Assembly (NCBI GenBank): GCA_030426465.1 | Contig: JAUHYK010000024.1 | Coordinates: 1-52,821 of the forward strand | Length of the DNA: 52,821 bases | DNA from: Alphaproteobacteria bacterium | GTDB taxonomy: Bacteria; Pseudomonadota; Alphaproteobacteria; Caulobacterales; Parvularculaceae | Direction of reading: 5' to 3' | Part shown: piece after piece, positions 26,453 through 34,976 of the stretch | How positions within the stretch are numbered: the stretch's first letter is position 1 | Layout: each line of letters opens with the position of its first letter | Notes under the pieces: model-generated | The model's input: the letters and a program-made list of their open reading frames with translations, nothing else | Told to the model about the DNA's origin: nothing | The model's database searches: none | Made by a program: the position numbers and the translations under genes

Positions 26453-26486
26453 TTGACGCTCCTGCGCCCGGCCCCTATCCGGGGCC
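26453..26486 (+). promoter_or_regulatory. candidate xth promoter with hairpin over the -10
   Basis: TTGACG (26453-26458) and CTATCC (26475-26480), 16 bases apart. The -10 is inside a perfect inverted repeat, GGCCCC (26470-26475) and GGGGCC (26481-26486). A second hairpin, GGACGC-AGA-GCGTCC (26422-26436), lies just upstream. Confidence 0.45.
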
Positions 26487-26520
26487 ATACCCCGCCCCCT
26501 CGTGAGAGCCCTGCCGCCCC

Positions 26521-27324
26521 ATGAAAATCACCACCTGGAACATCAATTCCGTCCGCCTACGGATCGATCATGTCACCCGTTTCCTTAAGGAAGAAGCGCC
26601 GGATGTATTGTGTCTTCAGGAAATAAAATGTCTGAACGATAATTTCCCGGGCAAGGCGCTGAGCGCTGCGGGTTATGAATATCAGGCGGTGTCGGGGCAG
26701 GCCGGATATCACGGCGTCGCCATCGTTTCGCGCCTGCCTTTGAAGAATGTGGAAATCCGAGGCTTTTGCGACAAGGGCGATTGCCGCCATATTGCGGCGA
26801 GCGTCGCGGGCGGCATCCGAATCCATAATTTCTATGTACCCGCAGGCGGCGACGAACCGGACCCGAAGAAGAACGACAAGTTCGCGCACAAGCTCGATTT
26901 CCTTGACGAGATGCGCGACTGGTTCGGCGAGCTGGGCCCGCGCTCGAAAGCGGTGCTGGTGGGCGATCTCAATGTGGCGCCGACGGAAAATGATGTCTGG
27001 TCACACAAACAGCTTTTGAAAGTCGTCTCGCACACACCTATCGAAGTTGAAAAACTGAACGCAGTCATTGCGTCTCATGGTTGGGTCGATGTCGCGCGCG
27101 AACTGATCCCCGAGCCGGAAAAACTTTACACTTGGTGGTCCTATCGCGCGAAGGACTGGCGCGCCTCCAATCGCGGCCGCCGTCTCGACCACATCTGGGT
27201 CAGTCCGGCGTTGAAAAAACCAGCGCTGGCGCTGGGCCGCGACGCCTATCGCATTCACGACGACGCCCGCGGCTGGGAAAAACCGTCGGACCACGCGCCA
27301 GTGTCGCTGAAGTTCGATCTATAG
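26521..27324 (+). CDS. xth: exodeoxyribonuclease III
   Basis: 267-residue AP endonuclease/3'-5' exonuclease of base-excision repair. Motifs are TTWNINSVR, CLQEIKC (metal-binding Glu), FYVPAGGDEP, GDLNVAP and the C-terminal SDHAPV (catalytic His). Length is normal. The 3' end overlaps the convergent aminotransferase gene by 6 bp. Confidence 0.96.
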   Translation: MKITTWNINSVRLRIDHVTRFLKEEAPDVLCLQEIKCLNDNFPGKALSAAGYEYQAVSGQAGYHGVAIVSRLPLKNVEIRGFCDKGDCRHIAASVAGGIRIHNFYVPAGGDEPDPKKNDKFAHKLDFLDEMRDWFGELGPRSKAVLVGDLNVAPTENDVWSHKQLLKVVSHTPIEVEKLNAVIASHGWVDVARELIPEPEKLYTWWSYRAKDWRASNRGRRLDHIWVSPALKKPALALGRDAYRIHDDARGWEKPSDHAPVSLKFDL

Positions 27325-28431
27325 GTGCGGTTCGATCGCCGCGATCAGCGCGTCGATATCGTTTTCATCATTGTAAAGATGAACTGAAATCCGCACGGCG
27401 CCGAGGCGGGTGTCATGCCCGACGCCTGCTTTCGCGAGCGCCTGCGCGGCGGCGTCATAATCGCGGACCTTGATCAGCGCGGCGGACCCGCGTGCGCCCT
27501 CTTTCGTCGATGAAATAAACGCATCGCGCGGCAGTGCATTGATGAGCCGCGACAACAGGCGCTGGTTATGGGCGTAGATCGCCTCAACCCCGTGCTCGTT
27601 GATAATTTCGTGCGCCGCCGCCGCCCCGGCGAAAGGCGCGACCGAGGGCGTGCCGCCGGTGAAGCGCGCCGCGCCCTGCGCATAATCGAAATGATGAATG
27701 TCGAACTCGAACGGGTCTTCGTGCGAGAACCAGCCTACATCGAGCGGCCTGCATTCCTTCGCAGTATCCGGATTGGCCCAGAGCCAGGCGGCGCCGGCCC
27801 CGCCGCACAGATATTTCAGCGAAGTGCCCACAGCAAAATCCGGCCGCCAGTCATTGAGCTTTAAGGGCGCCGCGCCCGCGGCCTGGGCTGCATCAACCAG
27901 CGAGAAGACGCCCGCCGCGCGGGCCCGTTTTGCAATTTCTTCAATCGGGGCCAGCACCGATGAGTTCGAATAGACCTGCATGGGAACGACCAGCTGCACG
28001 TCATCGGCGAAGGCGCGGGCCCACGCATCCGGGTCGGCGAGCGCCGCGCCGCCGGGGATAAATTCAAGCTCGTAATCGTGACGCGCGCCTTGCGCCAGCG
28101 CAAAGCCGACGGTTGGAAAGGCGTCCTCGGTCAGCACAATTTTCGCACGACCTTTTCGTTCCGGCAGAGAGAAAAGGATTTTCGACACGCCGCCAGAAAC
28201 ATTAGTCTGCGGACAAATGTCGCCCGGCGCCGCGCCGATGATCGGCGCCAGTCCGGTCTTGAAGCGCTCAATCGTCTCGAACCAAGGGTCCCAGACATGA
28301 AACCCCTCCGTGCGCCAGGGGCCCGCATAACCAGCCATGACAGCGCTTTCCCATGCCTTCGGCTGGGCGCCCACGGAATGCGACAGGAAATAATGCTTTC
28401 CCGGCAGGTTAAACTTGTCTTCGTCCATCAA
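27319..28431 (-). CDS. class V aminotransferase / kynureninase-like PLP enzyme
   Basis: 370 residues. PLP site: Asp180 and Gln183 in LVDAAQAAG and Lys206 in GTSLKYLCGG. FPTVGFALAQG and the late FTGGTPSVAPFAGA resemble kynureninase-type members more than cysteine desulfurases, and no Cys loop for desulfuration is seen. The ATG overlaps the Usp-like stop (ATGA), so the two are coupled. The substrate is not determined; tryptophan catabolism would be a guess. Confidence 0.88.
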   Translation of the reverse strand: MMDEDKFNLPGKHYFLSHSVGAQPKAWESAVMAGYAGPWRTEGFHVWDPWFETIERFKTGLAPIIGAAPGDICPQTNVSGGVSKILFSLPERKGRAKIVLTEDAFPTVGFALAQGARHDYELEFIPGGAALADPDAWARAFADDVQLVVPMQVYSNSSVLAPIEEIAKRARAAGVFSLVDAAQAAGAAPLKLNDWRPDFAVGTSLKYLCGGAGAAWLWANPDTAKECRPLDVGWFSHEDPFEFDIHHFDYAQGAARFTGGTPSVAPFAGAAAAHEIINEHGVEAIYAHNQRLLSRLINALPRDAFISSTKEGARGSAALIKVRDYDAAAQALAKAGVGHDTRLGAVRISVHLYNDENDIDALIAAIEPHL

Positions 28432-28931
28432 CCTGCAAGCCGCCGTAATTCATCGCGCGTCATCTCTCCCGGCACCACCGTCACAGGAATACGCCGCGCG
28501 CCAAGATAGGCCGGGTTTTTGGCGAGCGCCGAGACAAGCGGGCCCGGCCCGGAGCTTTCCGTTGAAGCGCCAAGAACGAGAATCGACATCGCCGAATCCT
28601 CGTCAATGAGTTTTCGGATTTCGTCCACCATCACTCCCTCACGCACAATCTCTTCCGGGTCCTCACCCGATTGAGCCTTCACCTCTGCGGCGAATTCGCG
28701 AAGAATGCCTTCAGCCTTTTCATGGGCTTCTGCCCGCATGGTCTCCGCAACCGTGGCCCAATGACCGAATTCCGGCGGCTCCACAATCGCAAGCAACGCC
28801 ACACGCGCATTGGAGCGTCGGGCGCGCCGGCCCGCAAAAAACGCGGCGAGGCGCGCTTCCGGCGCGGTGGAGGCAATCACCAAAAATTTGATGCGATCGT
28901 CGTCGCCGTTTTCGTTGCTGGCTTCACTCAT
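28428..28931 (-). CDS. universal stress protein-like (Usp fold) protein
   Basis: 167 residues from ATG 28931 (MSEASNENG). An alpha/beta pattern FLVIASTAPEAR...VALLAIVEP...ILVLGAST ends in a C-terminal VTVVPGE, typical of Usp single domains. The ATP motif GxGxxG is not clear; GASTESSGPGPLVSAL is a possible remnant. Cotranscribed with the class V aminotransferase. No direct target is known. Confidence 0.75.
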   Translation of the reverse strand: MSEASNENGDDDRIKFLVIASTAPEARLAAFFAGRRARRSNARVALLAIVEPPEFGHWATVAETMRAEAHEKAEGILREFAAEVKAQSGEDPEEIVREGVMVDEIRKLIDEDSAMSILVLGASTESSGPGPLVSALAKNPAYLGARRIPVTVVPGEMTRDELRRLAG

Positions 28932-29058
28932 AGACCCAGCATGCCCTGAAACGGGCTTCAAGGTCCATGTGGGCGCCCACCCGAACATCATGAAGGAAAG
29001 CCCGGCTTGACCCCGTGCGCCTCAGCCGGTAGGCGCGACCAGGACGAAGGGGCATCTC

Positions 29059-29583
29059 ATGCGTGGTTATTTCGGCATCGGTTCAGAACGCATTTCGAAG
29101 GCGATGAATCTGGGCGCAGTCTTACGAACCGCCCACGCCTTCAACGCCAGCTTCGCCTTCAGCATCAAAGCCCATCACAAGGCGCGAGAGGTCAATCTCG
29201 CCGATACGTCGAAATCGGACACACATCTGCCGCTTTACGAATGGGCGACGCTTGATGAGATGCGCCTGCCCAAGGGCTGCGTTCTGGTCGGCGTCGAGCT
29301 TGATGATCGCGCTGTCGAACTGCCAAGCTTTCGCCATCCCCTGAACGCCGCCTATCTTCTGGGGCCTGAAAAGGGCAGCCTCTCGCCAGAGGCGAGCGCG
29401 CTGTGCACCCACCTTGTAAAAATTCCGACGCGATTTTGCGTCAATCTTTCCATCGCCGCGGCGATCGTCATGTATGACCGCATGATCTCCATGGGCGGCT
29501 ATCCGCCGCGACCGGTCAGTTCAAGCGGCGCCGTTGGCGGCCCTCCGCCCACAGTCGAATGGCGCGCGCCTCGAAGACGCTAA
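29059..29583 (+). CDS. SpoU/TrmH-family RNA methyltransferase
   Basis: 174 residues. The deep-knot SAM site is seen as AAYLLGPEKGSLSPEA and IPTRFCVNLSIAAAIVMYDR, matching SPOUT motifs 2 and 3. The motif 1 Asn/Arg is in MNLGAVLRTAHAF. It is short, like TrmL/YibK or TrmH-like 2'-O-methylases, with no separate RNA-binding domain. The tRNA or rRNA target is undetermined. The C-terminal tail is Pro/Arg-rich. Confidence 0.92.
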   Translation: MRGYFGIGSERISKAMNLGAVLRTAHAFNASFAFSIKAHHKAREVNLADTSKSDTHLPLYEWATLDEMRLPKGCVLVGVELDDRAVELPSFRHPLNAAYLLGPEKGSLSPEASALCTHLVKIPTRFCVNLSIAAAIVMYDRMISMGGYPPRPVSSSGAVGGPPPTVEWRAPRRR

Positions 29584-29596
29584 ACTCTGGAAAAAA

Positions 29597-29627
29597 GAAA
29601 ACGCCGCTCTCTGGGAGCGGCGTTTTC
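29597..29627. terminator. bidirectional terminator between trmH-like and marR-like genes
   Basis: GAAAACGCCGCTC (29597-29609) and GAGCGGCGTTTTC (29615-29627) form a perfect stem with loop TCTGG. The A-run and T-run give a U-tract in both directions, fitting these convergent genes. Confidence 0.88.
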
Positions 29628-29649
29628 CTGTCATCAAAATCCCGTGAGA

Positions 29650-30207
29650 TTAGCGACGCTTCGTCCGGCGCTTTTTCGTGGTCTTACGCTTCGCAGTCGT
29701 TTTGCGCTTGGCGGGCGCCTTTTTCTTGGCGGCTTTGCGCGCCGTTTTCTTCTTCGCCGGCGCAGCAGCGCCTTCGGCCATCTTGTCGAGAGCCTCGGCA
29801 TAGGTGCGCAGCGATTTCATGAACGCCGTCTGTTGGGTTTTCGGCAGAACGGCGAGCGCTGCATTTTCAGCCTTCGCGACTTTCGCATTGGCGGCCGTGA
29901 GCATGCGTTTGCCAGCCGGCGTGATCGACACAGCGTTGGCGCGTGCATCTTCCTTGGTGCGTTTACGCGACAAAAGGCCTTTTTTCATCATCCGCGCGAT
30001 CATGTCAGCGAGCGTGGAGCGGTCGATGCCCGTCTGTTGCACAAGATCGGTCTGGCTGAGGCCGGCATTCTGGGCGACGACGTGAAGCACCTCATATTGG
30101 CGCGGGGTCGGACCACTGACGCCAACTTCGGTGGAATAAAGGTCATGGGCGTATTGCTGCGCGCGGCGCAACAGATGGCCTGGCGAGTTCTTCAGTGAGT
30201 AAGCCAT
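29650..30207 (-). CDS. MarR-family regulator with lysine/arginine-rich tail
   Basis: 185 residues. Residues 1-140 form a MarR winged helix: PTPRQYEVLHVVAQNAGLSQ (helix), TGIDRSTLADMIARM (recognition helix) and the wing RTKEDARANAVSIT. Residues 150-185 are a histone-H1-like tail with AKKK, KRKT and KKRR blocks; 21 of 35 residues are Lys or Arg. The extra charge should bind DNA without sequence preference. GGAG precedes the ATG. Ligand and targets are unknown; the divergent Nudix gene is a possible target. Confidence 0.9.
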   Translation of the reverse strand: MAYSLKNSPGHLLRRAQQYAHDLYSTEVGVSGPTPRQYEVLHVVAQNAGLSQTDLVQQTGIDRSTLADMIARMMKKGLLSRKRTKEDARANAVSITPAGKRMLTAANAKVAKAENAALAVLPKTQQTAFMKSLRTYAEALDKMAEGAAAPAKKKTARKAAKKKAPAKRKTTAKRKTTKKRRTKRR

Positions 30208-30552
30208 ATTATTCTCCGTTTTTGGCTACTAAAAGGCGAATAGAACGTAAAAAAGCGATTTTGAGCTATCTTAGATCACGAACACTCCGGTCACGGCGGA
30301 AATTCCGAACGCATTCCGGCATAACGGCTTTTTGTTCATGATCTCCACTCTTGATCTTTTGCAACGCCACCCGAGTGCAGCGCCGCGTAAGCGTGTCTAT
30401 ACGCCTTTGAAAATACGCCCGATGCGGACGGTTTTGACTGTCTGTCTTATGGGGTAGCATATCGCGCGCCATATGTGAAAATGCAATACCTACGTATGCG
30501 GAAAATATCCGATTTGGACCGATCGTCCGTGTGCCTCGTCAGGACGGAGACA
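30208..30552. other. 345-bp divergent regulatory region between marR-like and Nudix genes
   Basis: No coding frame with family support. Holds the Nudix promoter candidate (30434-30460), the marR-like ribosome site (GGAG near 30220) and a lower-GC stretch around 30208-30290 likely to carry the marR-like promoter, with minus-strand TCTAAGAT near 30270. Confidence 0.5.
30434..30460 (+). promoter_or_regulatory. candidate Nudix promoter
   Basis: TTGACT (30434-30439) and TAGCAT (30455-30460), 15 bases apart; GCATAT at 30457-30462 gives the alternative 17-base spacing. The leader to the ATG is about 85 bases. Confidence 0.4.
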
Positions 30553-31086
30553 ATGCCAAAAACGCCACAACATGAACCCGAATTCATCCGCAAAGTTCCC
30601 AATGGCGATTCGCTGGAGCGCGACGTTTGCGCCACTTGCGGTTTTGTGGATTACAAAAATCCAAAAATCGTCGTCGGCTCTGTCGTCACATGGGGAGAAA
30701 AGATTCTTCTGTGCAAGCGCGCCATCGAGCCGCGTATCGGTTACTGGACGCTGCCGGCCGGTTATCTGGAATTGCATGAAACCGCCGAAGACGGCGCCGC
30801 GCGCGAGGCGCACGAAGAGGCGTTTGCAGATATTGAAATCGAGCGCCTGCTCGCAGTCTATTCGATCCCCCGGATTTCGCAGGTGCAACTCATGTTCCGG
30901 GCGAAACTGAAACACCCCGACATCGCCCCCGGCCCCGAAAGCGAAGCGGTTGGCCTTTATGACTGGGCTGACATTCCCTGGGCCGATCTCGCATTTCCAT
31001 CGGTCGGATGGGCCTTGAGGCAGTATCACGAGACAAAAGACCGCAGCAACTTTGCGCCCTTCTCCAATCCTGTGGCCGGACTTTAG
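30553..31086 (+). CDS. Nudix hydrolase with zinc-ribbon-like N-terminus
   Basis: 177 residues from ATG 30553; the frame runs open 26 codons upstream, but that part lacks family features. The N-terminus KVPNGDSLERDVCATCGFVDY is the Nudix_N_2 type with a single CxxC. The Nudix box GYLELHETAEDGAAREAHEEA (split here only by its variable part) is complete. Substrate is unknown; ADP-ribose or NADH-type dinucleotides are typical of relatives. Divergent from the MarR-like regulator, with which it may be functionally linked. Confidence 0.9.
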   Translation: MPKTPQHEPEFIRKVPNGDSLERDVCATCGFVDYKNPKIVVGSVVTWGEKILLCKRAIEPRIGYWTLPAGYLELHETAEDGAAREAHEEAFADIEIERLLAVYSIPRISQVQLMFRAKLKHPDIAPGPESEAVGLYDWADIPWADLAFPSVGWALRQYHETKDRSNFAPFSNPVAGL

Positions 31087-31098
31087 GGCGCAAGGCGT

Positions 31099-31866
31099 TT
31101 AGGACGCCGACGTGTCGTCTTCGCTCTCACTCTCTTCAGGCATGTGCTTGGCGATAAAAGGGGCCTGCACCGCCGTAAAAATCAGACTGACAAGTGTGAA
31201 GCCGAAAACCTTGAGCTTCACCCAGTTGGCCTCGCCTGCGCATTTGGCGACCTGTTCGACGCCGCACTCGGTTAACAGCCACGCCCAGCCGCCGGCGGCC
31301 GATGCGGGAAGCGCAGGCTCCGGCGGACAACCGGTGGTCAGCCAGCGCCAGGCGATTTCATTTGCGACGGCAAGCGCTGCAAAAAAGAGGGAATAGCGAA
31401 TGGTCAGAGTGCGCCAGGCCTCATCGGGCATATGCAAGGCGCCGTCAAAAAGCGTGCGCAGGAAATTTCGCTCGGTCCGCAGACCGGCGTAAAGCAACGC
31501 CGCAAACAACGCATAGACGATTGTCGGCTTCATGTAGAAGAACGTCTTGTTATGCAAAACGAGCGTCAGCGTGCCGAGAACGCCGATAATGACGCCGCTG
31601 ACGAGCAGCATCGGGGCGATGCGCTTTTCCTTCCAGACGCTATAGGCGAAGGCGAGCGCGAAAGACGGCATGAAGGCCGCGACCGCGAGATACATTTCCG
31701 AACCTTCACGCAGACACCATTCGTGACCGGTGACAGAGCCCGCCAGCGAGACCAGACGCCCCCCGAAAAAATAGGAAATCATGAAGACGGCGAGGGGGCC
31801 CATCTCCACGGCGAATTTGGCGCCGCCGGTCAGTTTCTGACCCTTCACTTGCACGTCTGAACTCAT
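31099..31866 (-). CDS. ispZ: septation protein IspZ/YciB family, with Cys-bearing insert
   Basis: 255 residues, longer than the family's about 180-200. About six membrane segments (20-42, 57-76, 84-103, 112-128, 155-178, 215-238) with the family core KPTIVYALFA, NEIAWR and WVKLKVFG. Between NEIAWR and WVKLKVFG lies an extra stretch of about 38 residues (177-214) with Cys180, Cys201 and Cys209. Another Cys51 lies in the first loop. The loops would face the same side. Role: inner-membrane protein linked to cell division and envelope. Usual neighbour of ftsY. Confidence 0.85.
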   Translation of the reverse strand: MSSDVQVKGQKLTGGAKFAVEMGPLAVFMISYFFGGRLVSLAGSVTGHEWCLREGSEMYLAVAAFMPSFALAFAYSVWKEKRIAPMLLVSGVIIGVLGTLTLVLHNKTFFYMKPTIVYALFAALLYAGLRTERNFLRTLFDGALHMPDEAWRTLTIRYSLFFAALAVANEIAWRWLTTGCPPEPALPASAAGGWAWLLTECGVEQVAKCAGEANWVKLKVFGFTLVSLIFTAVQAPFIAKHMPEESESEDDTSAS

Positions 31867-31894
31867 TGGAAATCCCTGAATTTACTTTGCGGCG

Positions 31895-33034
31895 TTATGC
31901 GGCGAGGCCCGCCAGCGCCTTGGAGAAGGCATCGGCGTTAAAGCTTTGCAAATCCTCAACGCCTTCGCCGACGCCGATGAAGTGAATGGGCAGTTTGAAC
32001 TGATCCGCAAGCGCAACAAGGACGCCGCCGCGCGCTGTGCCGTCAAGCTTGGTCATGACAAGCCCGGTAACCCCGGCGATTTCCGTGAAGACCTTCGCCT
32101 GGCTGAGCGCGTTCTGGCCCACCGTAGCGTCGAGGGTCAAAATCACATCATGGGGCGCGGTTTCATCGAGCTTTTTAATCACGCGCACAATCTTGGCGAG
32201 CTCGTCCATCAATTCCTTGCGGTTCTGAAGCCGTCCCGCCGTATCGATCATCAAAATGTCGGCGCCTTTTTCCTGCGCTTCTTTCACGGCGTCGAAAGCG
32301 AGCCCCGCCGCATCGGCCCCAACCTTGCGGGCGATCACTGGCGCGCCGGTTCGGTCGCCCCAGACCTGAAGCTGTTCGATGGCCGCCGCGCGGAAAGTGT
32401 CGCCGGCGGCGAGCATGACGGACTTTCCCTCATCGGCGAATTTTCTCGCAAGCTTGCCGATCGTGGTTGTCTTCCCGGCGCCGTTGACCCCCACCATCAG
32501 AAGAATGTGGGGCTTTTTTGCGCCATCGATCTGAAGCGGCTTTTCATGCGGGGCGAGCGTGGCGGCGACTTCCAGGGCCAGCGCGCTGCGCACATCCTCG
32601 TCAGTGATGTCCTTGTCGAACTTGTCCTTGGCCAGTGCGGTCGTGATGCGGGTCGCGGCGGGAACGCCGAGATCAGCCGTGATAAGAAGGTCTGTCAGTT
32701 CGTCAATCGTATCGTCATCAAGCTTGCGCTTAGTGAAGATGGCGGTGACGCCTTCAGTGAGTTTGTCCGAAGATTTCGACAGCCCGTCGCGAAGCCGCGA
32801 CAGCCAACCCTTTTTCTTTTCTGGCGGCGCCGCGGCGTCAGAGGCGACAGGAGCAGGCGCCATGTCTGTTATGGGGCCTGCTACCGGATCTGGGGCGCTC
32901 GCGGAAACGTCAGATTGCGGCGCCTTCTCAGCTGCTTCACTGGAGGTCACTGTCTCAATGCCTTTTATTTCGGCGGCGGGCGCAGAATCTTCCGCAGGCG
33001 CATCCTCGCTCTCACGCTTTTTCTTGCCAAACAT
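31895..33034 (-). CDS. ftsY: signal recognition particle receptor FtsY
   Basis: About 379 residues from ATG 33034 (MFGKKKRES); a TTG at 33070 would add 12. An acidic, low-complexity N-terminal A domain (to about 95) is followed by the NG GTPase: GVNGAGKTTTIGKLA, DTFRAAAIEQL, DTAGRLQNRKELMDEL, TKLDGTARGG. It docks ribosome-SRP complexes at the membrane for cotranslational insertion. In the conserved mtaB-ftsY-ispZ order. Confidence 0.97.
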   Translation of the reverse strand: MFGKKKRESEDAPAEDSAPAAEIKGIETVTSSEAAEKAPQSDVSASAPDPVAGPITDMAPAPVASDAAAPPEKKKGWLSRLRDGLSKSSDKLTEGVTAIFTKRKLDDDTIDELTDLLITADLGVPAATRITTALAKDKFDKDITDEDVRSALALEVAATLAPHEKPLQIDGAKKPHILLMVGVNGAGKTTTIGKLARKFADEGKSVMLAAGDTFRAAAIEQLQVWGDRTGAPVIARKVGADAAGLAFDAVKEAQEKGADILMIDTAGRLQNRKELMDELAKIVRVIKKLDETAPHDVILTLDATVGQNALSQAKVFTEIAGVTGLVMTKLDGTARGGVLVALADQFKLPIHFIGVGEGVEDLQSFNADAFSKALAGLAA

Positions 33035-33088
33035 GCCGGAGAAGAAATTACCTGCCAAAGGGGCCCTCAACTTTCCTGAAATTCAACC

Positions 33089-34369
33089 TTACGCCGCTTC
33101 ACTGAGCAGGCCACCATCATCGCGCCCGGTAATCCTGATACGGATGATATCGCCGATGCGCCCCGGCGCCTCAATGCGCGCCACGGCGAAATTACCGAGA
33201 CGCGCGCGGCCGCCGCTTTCGAGAATGGCGTCTTCGGTCCGCCCGACAAGACTGTCGAGAAACGCCGCCGCAGCCGCCTCACCCTTGACGCGCAGTCGGC
33301 CTGCGCGCTCTTTCATTGTCGCGCGCGGCAATTGCGGCATACGCGCCGCCGGCGTTCCCTCGCGTGGGGAGAAGGGGAAAACATGAAGCCAGGACAGTCC
33401 CGCCTCATCGACAATGTCGAGACTGTTTTGAAACATCTCTTCGGTTTCCGTCGGAAACCCCGCAATAATGTCAGCGCCGAATGCGATATCGGGACGGCGC
33501 GCGCGTATGCGAGAGCATAACTCAATGGCGTCTTCACGACTGTGGCGGCGCTTCATGCGCTTTAAAATCATGTTATCGCCAGCCTGAAGCGAGAGATGAA
33601 GGTGCGGCGCCACGCGCGCGTCGCCCGCCAGCCGCTCAAACAGCTCGTCGTCAATTTCCGCGCCGTCGATTGAGGAAAGCCGCAGGCGGTAAAGGTCAGG
33701 CGCGCTGTCAAGAATGGCGGCTATGAGCGCCCCGAGCTTCGGCCCGCCGTCAAGATCGGCGCCCCAGGAGGTGATGTCGACACCCGTAAGGACCAGTTCG
33801 CGATGACCCGCATCCACAAGTTTTTTCGCCTGTTCGACCACCTGTGAAATGGGCGCCGACCGTGAGTTGCCGCGACCATAGGGAATGATGCAGAACGTGC
33901 AGCGGTGATCGCAGCCATTCTGGATTTGCAAAAAGGCGCGGGCGCGGTCGCCGTAACCGTCAATCATATGCCCGGCGGTCTCACGCGCTGACATGATGTC
34001 ATTGACGCGGATAATCTCGTGCGTTTCCGGGGTCTGTTCTGCGCCCAAAGCCTGACCCAAGGTTTCCCACTGCGCAGCGTCGAGTTTTTCCTGATTGCCG
34101 ATGACCGCGGTGACTTCCGGCATGGCGGCGAAAGCGCCAGGCTCGGTTTGCGCCGCACAGCCCGTCACGATAATGCGCGCATCAGGCCGTTCTCGTTTGG
34201 CCCGGCGAATGCGCTGGCGTGCCGTACGCACAGCCTCGTTCGTGACCGCGCAAGTATTCAGCACCACTACGTCGTCAAGCCCCGCGCCAGCCGCAAGCCT
34301 GCACATGGTTTCGCTTTCCGCGGCATTAAGCCGGCAGCCAAAGGTGATGATGTCGGTTGGTTCCGCCAT
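33089..34369 (-). CDS. mtaB: tRNA t6A37 methylthiotransferase
   Basis: 426-residue radical-SAM enzyme that adds a methylthio group to t6A at position 37 of tRNA. The N-terminal UPF0004 domain has Cys12 (ITFGCRLN), the LNTCAVT Cys and GCAAQ. The radical SAM cluster is NGCDHRCTFC. A C-terminal TRAM-like region is present. MtaB rather than MiaB is judged from the start and the ITSWG-type region. Confidence 0.92.
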   Translation of the reverse strand: MAEPTDIITFGCRLNAAESETMCRLAAGAGLDDVVVLNTCAVTNEAVRTARQRIRRAKRERPDARIIVTGCAAQTEPGAFAAMPEVTAVIGNQEKLDAAQWETLGQALGAEQTPETHEIIRVNDIMSARETAGHMIDGYGDRARAFLQIQNGCDHRCTFCIIPYGRGNSRSAPISQVVEQAKKLVDAGHRELVLTGVDITSWGADLDGGPKLGALIAAILDSAPDLYRLRLSSIDGAEIDDELFERLAGDARVAPHLHLSLQAGDNMILKRMKRRHSREDAIELCSRIRARRPDIAFGADIIAGFPTETEEMFQNSLDIVDEAGLSWLHVFPFSPREGTPAARMPQLPRATMKERAGRLRVKGEAAAAAFLDSLVGRTEDAILESGGRARLGNFAVARIEAPGRIGDIIRIRITGRDDGGLLSEAA

Positions 34370-34431
34370 GGCGGGCTATTTGGGGCAAATGACCCGCGCG
34401 CACAAGGCGGGGCGACGCATTGAAAGGCAGG

Positions 34432-34857
34432 CTAAATTGCGGCGGCGGCCCGGCTGGACGGTCTCTCGCCGTCCTCTTCCTCCGGCGTCCGGTCTGCGAA
34501 AGCCAACCCCCGCAAGGACCGCATCACTTGGTAAAAATCATGCCGGCCGACGCAGGCGCCGAGATCGGCCTCGACATCCAGTTCAGGGGATAGTTCAGAA
34601 GCGTTTTCCAGCGCTTCGGTGAGGATCGCTCCGGCCTCAACGCCAGAGAGCTGCCCGGCGACGGCAAGCTGGGCGATGTAATAGGCGCGCTTCAGAGGCG
34701 TCGTTGCTTCTTCCGGTCTCAAAGCATCCTTGAGGCGGAGAATATGGGCCCCCTCGGTCTTCACCCTGAGCCGGGTGTTGCGCTCGCCATTTTCAACGAG
34801 CACGCCGTTGATCATTAGCTCCTCATGAGGACGCAATTTCAGGATCAACCCGCTCAT
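34432..34857 (-). CDS. flbT: flagellin synthesis regulator FlbT
   Basis: 141 residues. LILKLRPHEELMINGVLVENG opens with the FlbT pattern KLxPxExxxINGxVxxNG. A later PLKRAYYIAQLAVAG matches the helical part. In Caulobacter FlbT binds flagellin mRNA leaders and controls their stability. Normally flbT sits beside flaF and flagellin genes; here neither is nearby. The neighbours mtaB (62 bp downstream) and lptG are unrelated. The C-terminal tail is Ala/Arg-rich. Confidence 0.88.
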   Translation of the reverse strand: MSGLILKLRPHEELMINGVLVENGERNTRLRVKTEGAHILRLKDALRPEEATTPLKRAYYIAQLAVAGQLSGVEAGAILTEALENASELSPELDVEADLGACVGRHDFYQVMRSLRGLAFADRTPEEEDGERPSSRAAAAI

Positions 34858-34879
34858 AAGCCCCTCGCCTGTTCTAGCT

Positions 34880-34954
34880 CAGTCAGCAACTGATCGTTGC
34901 GAATACCGCAACCATAAATTGCACTATATACAACTATACCGAGAACATTGACAA
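34880..34954 (-). promoter_or_regulatory. flbT promoter and structured leader
   Basis: Minus-strand TTGTCA (34954-34949), 17-base spacer, GTATAT (34931-34926); start near 34919. The leader holds two hairpins: GTTGCG-GTATT-CGCAAC (34912-34896) and TCAGT-TGCTG-ACTGA (34894-34880). The leader to the ATG is about 62 bases. Confidence 0.5.
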
Positions 34955-34976
34955 TCTGTTAAGCAGAAAGAGTTGA

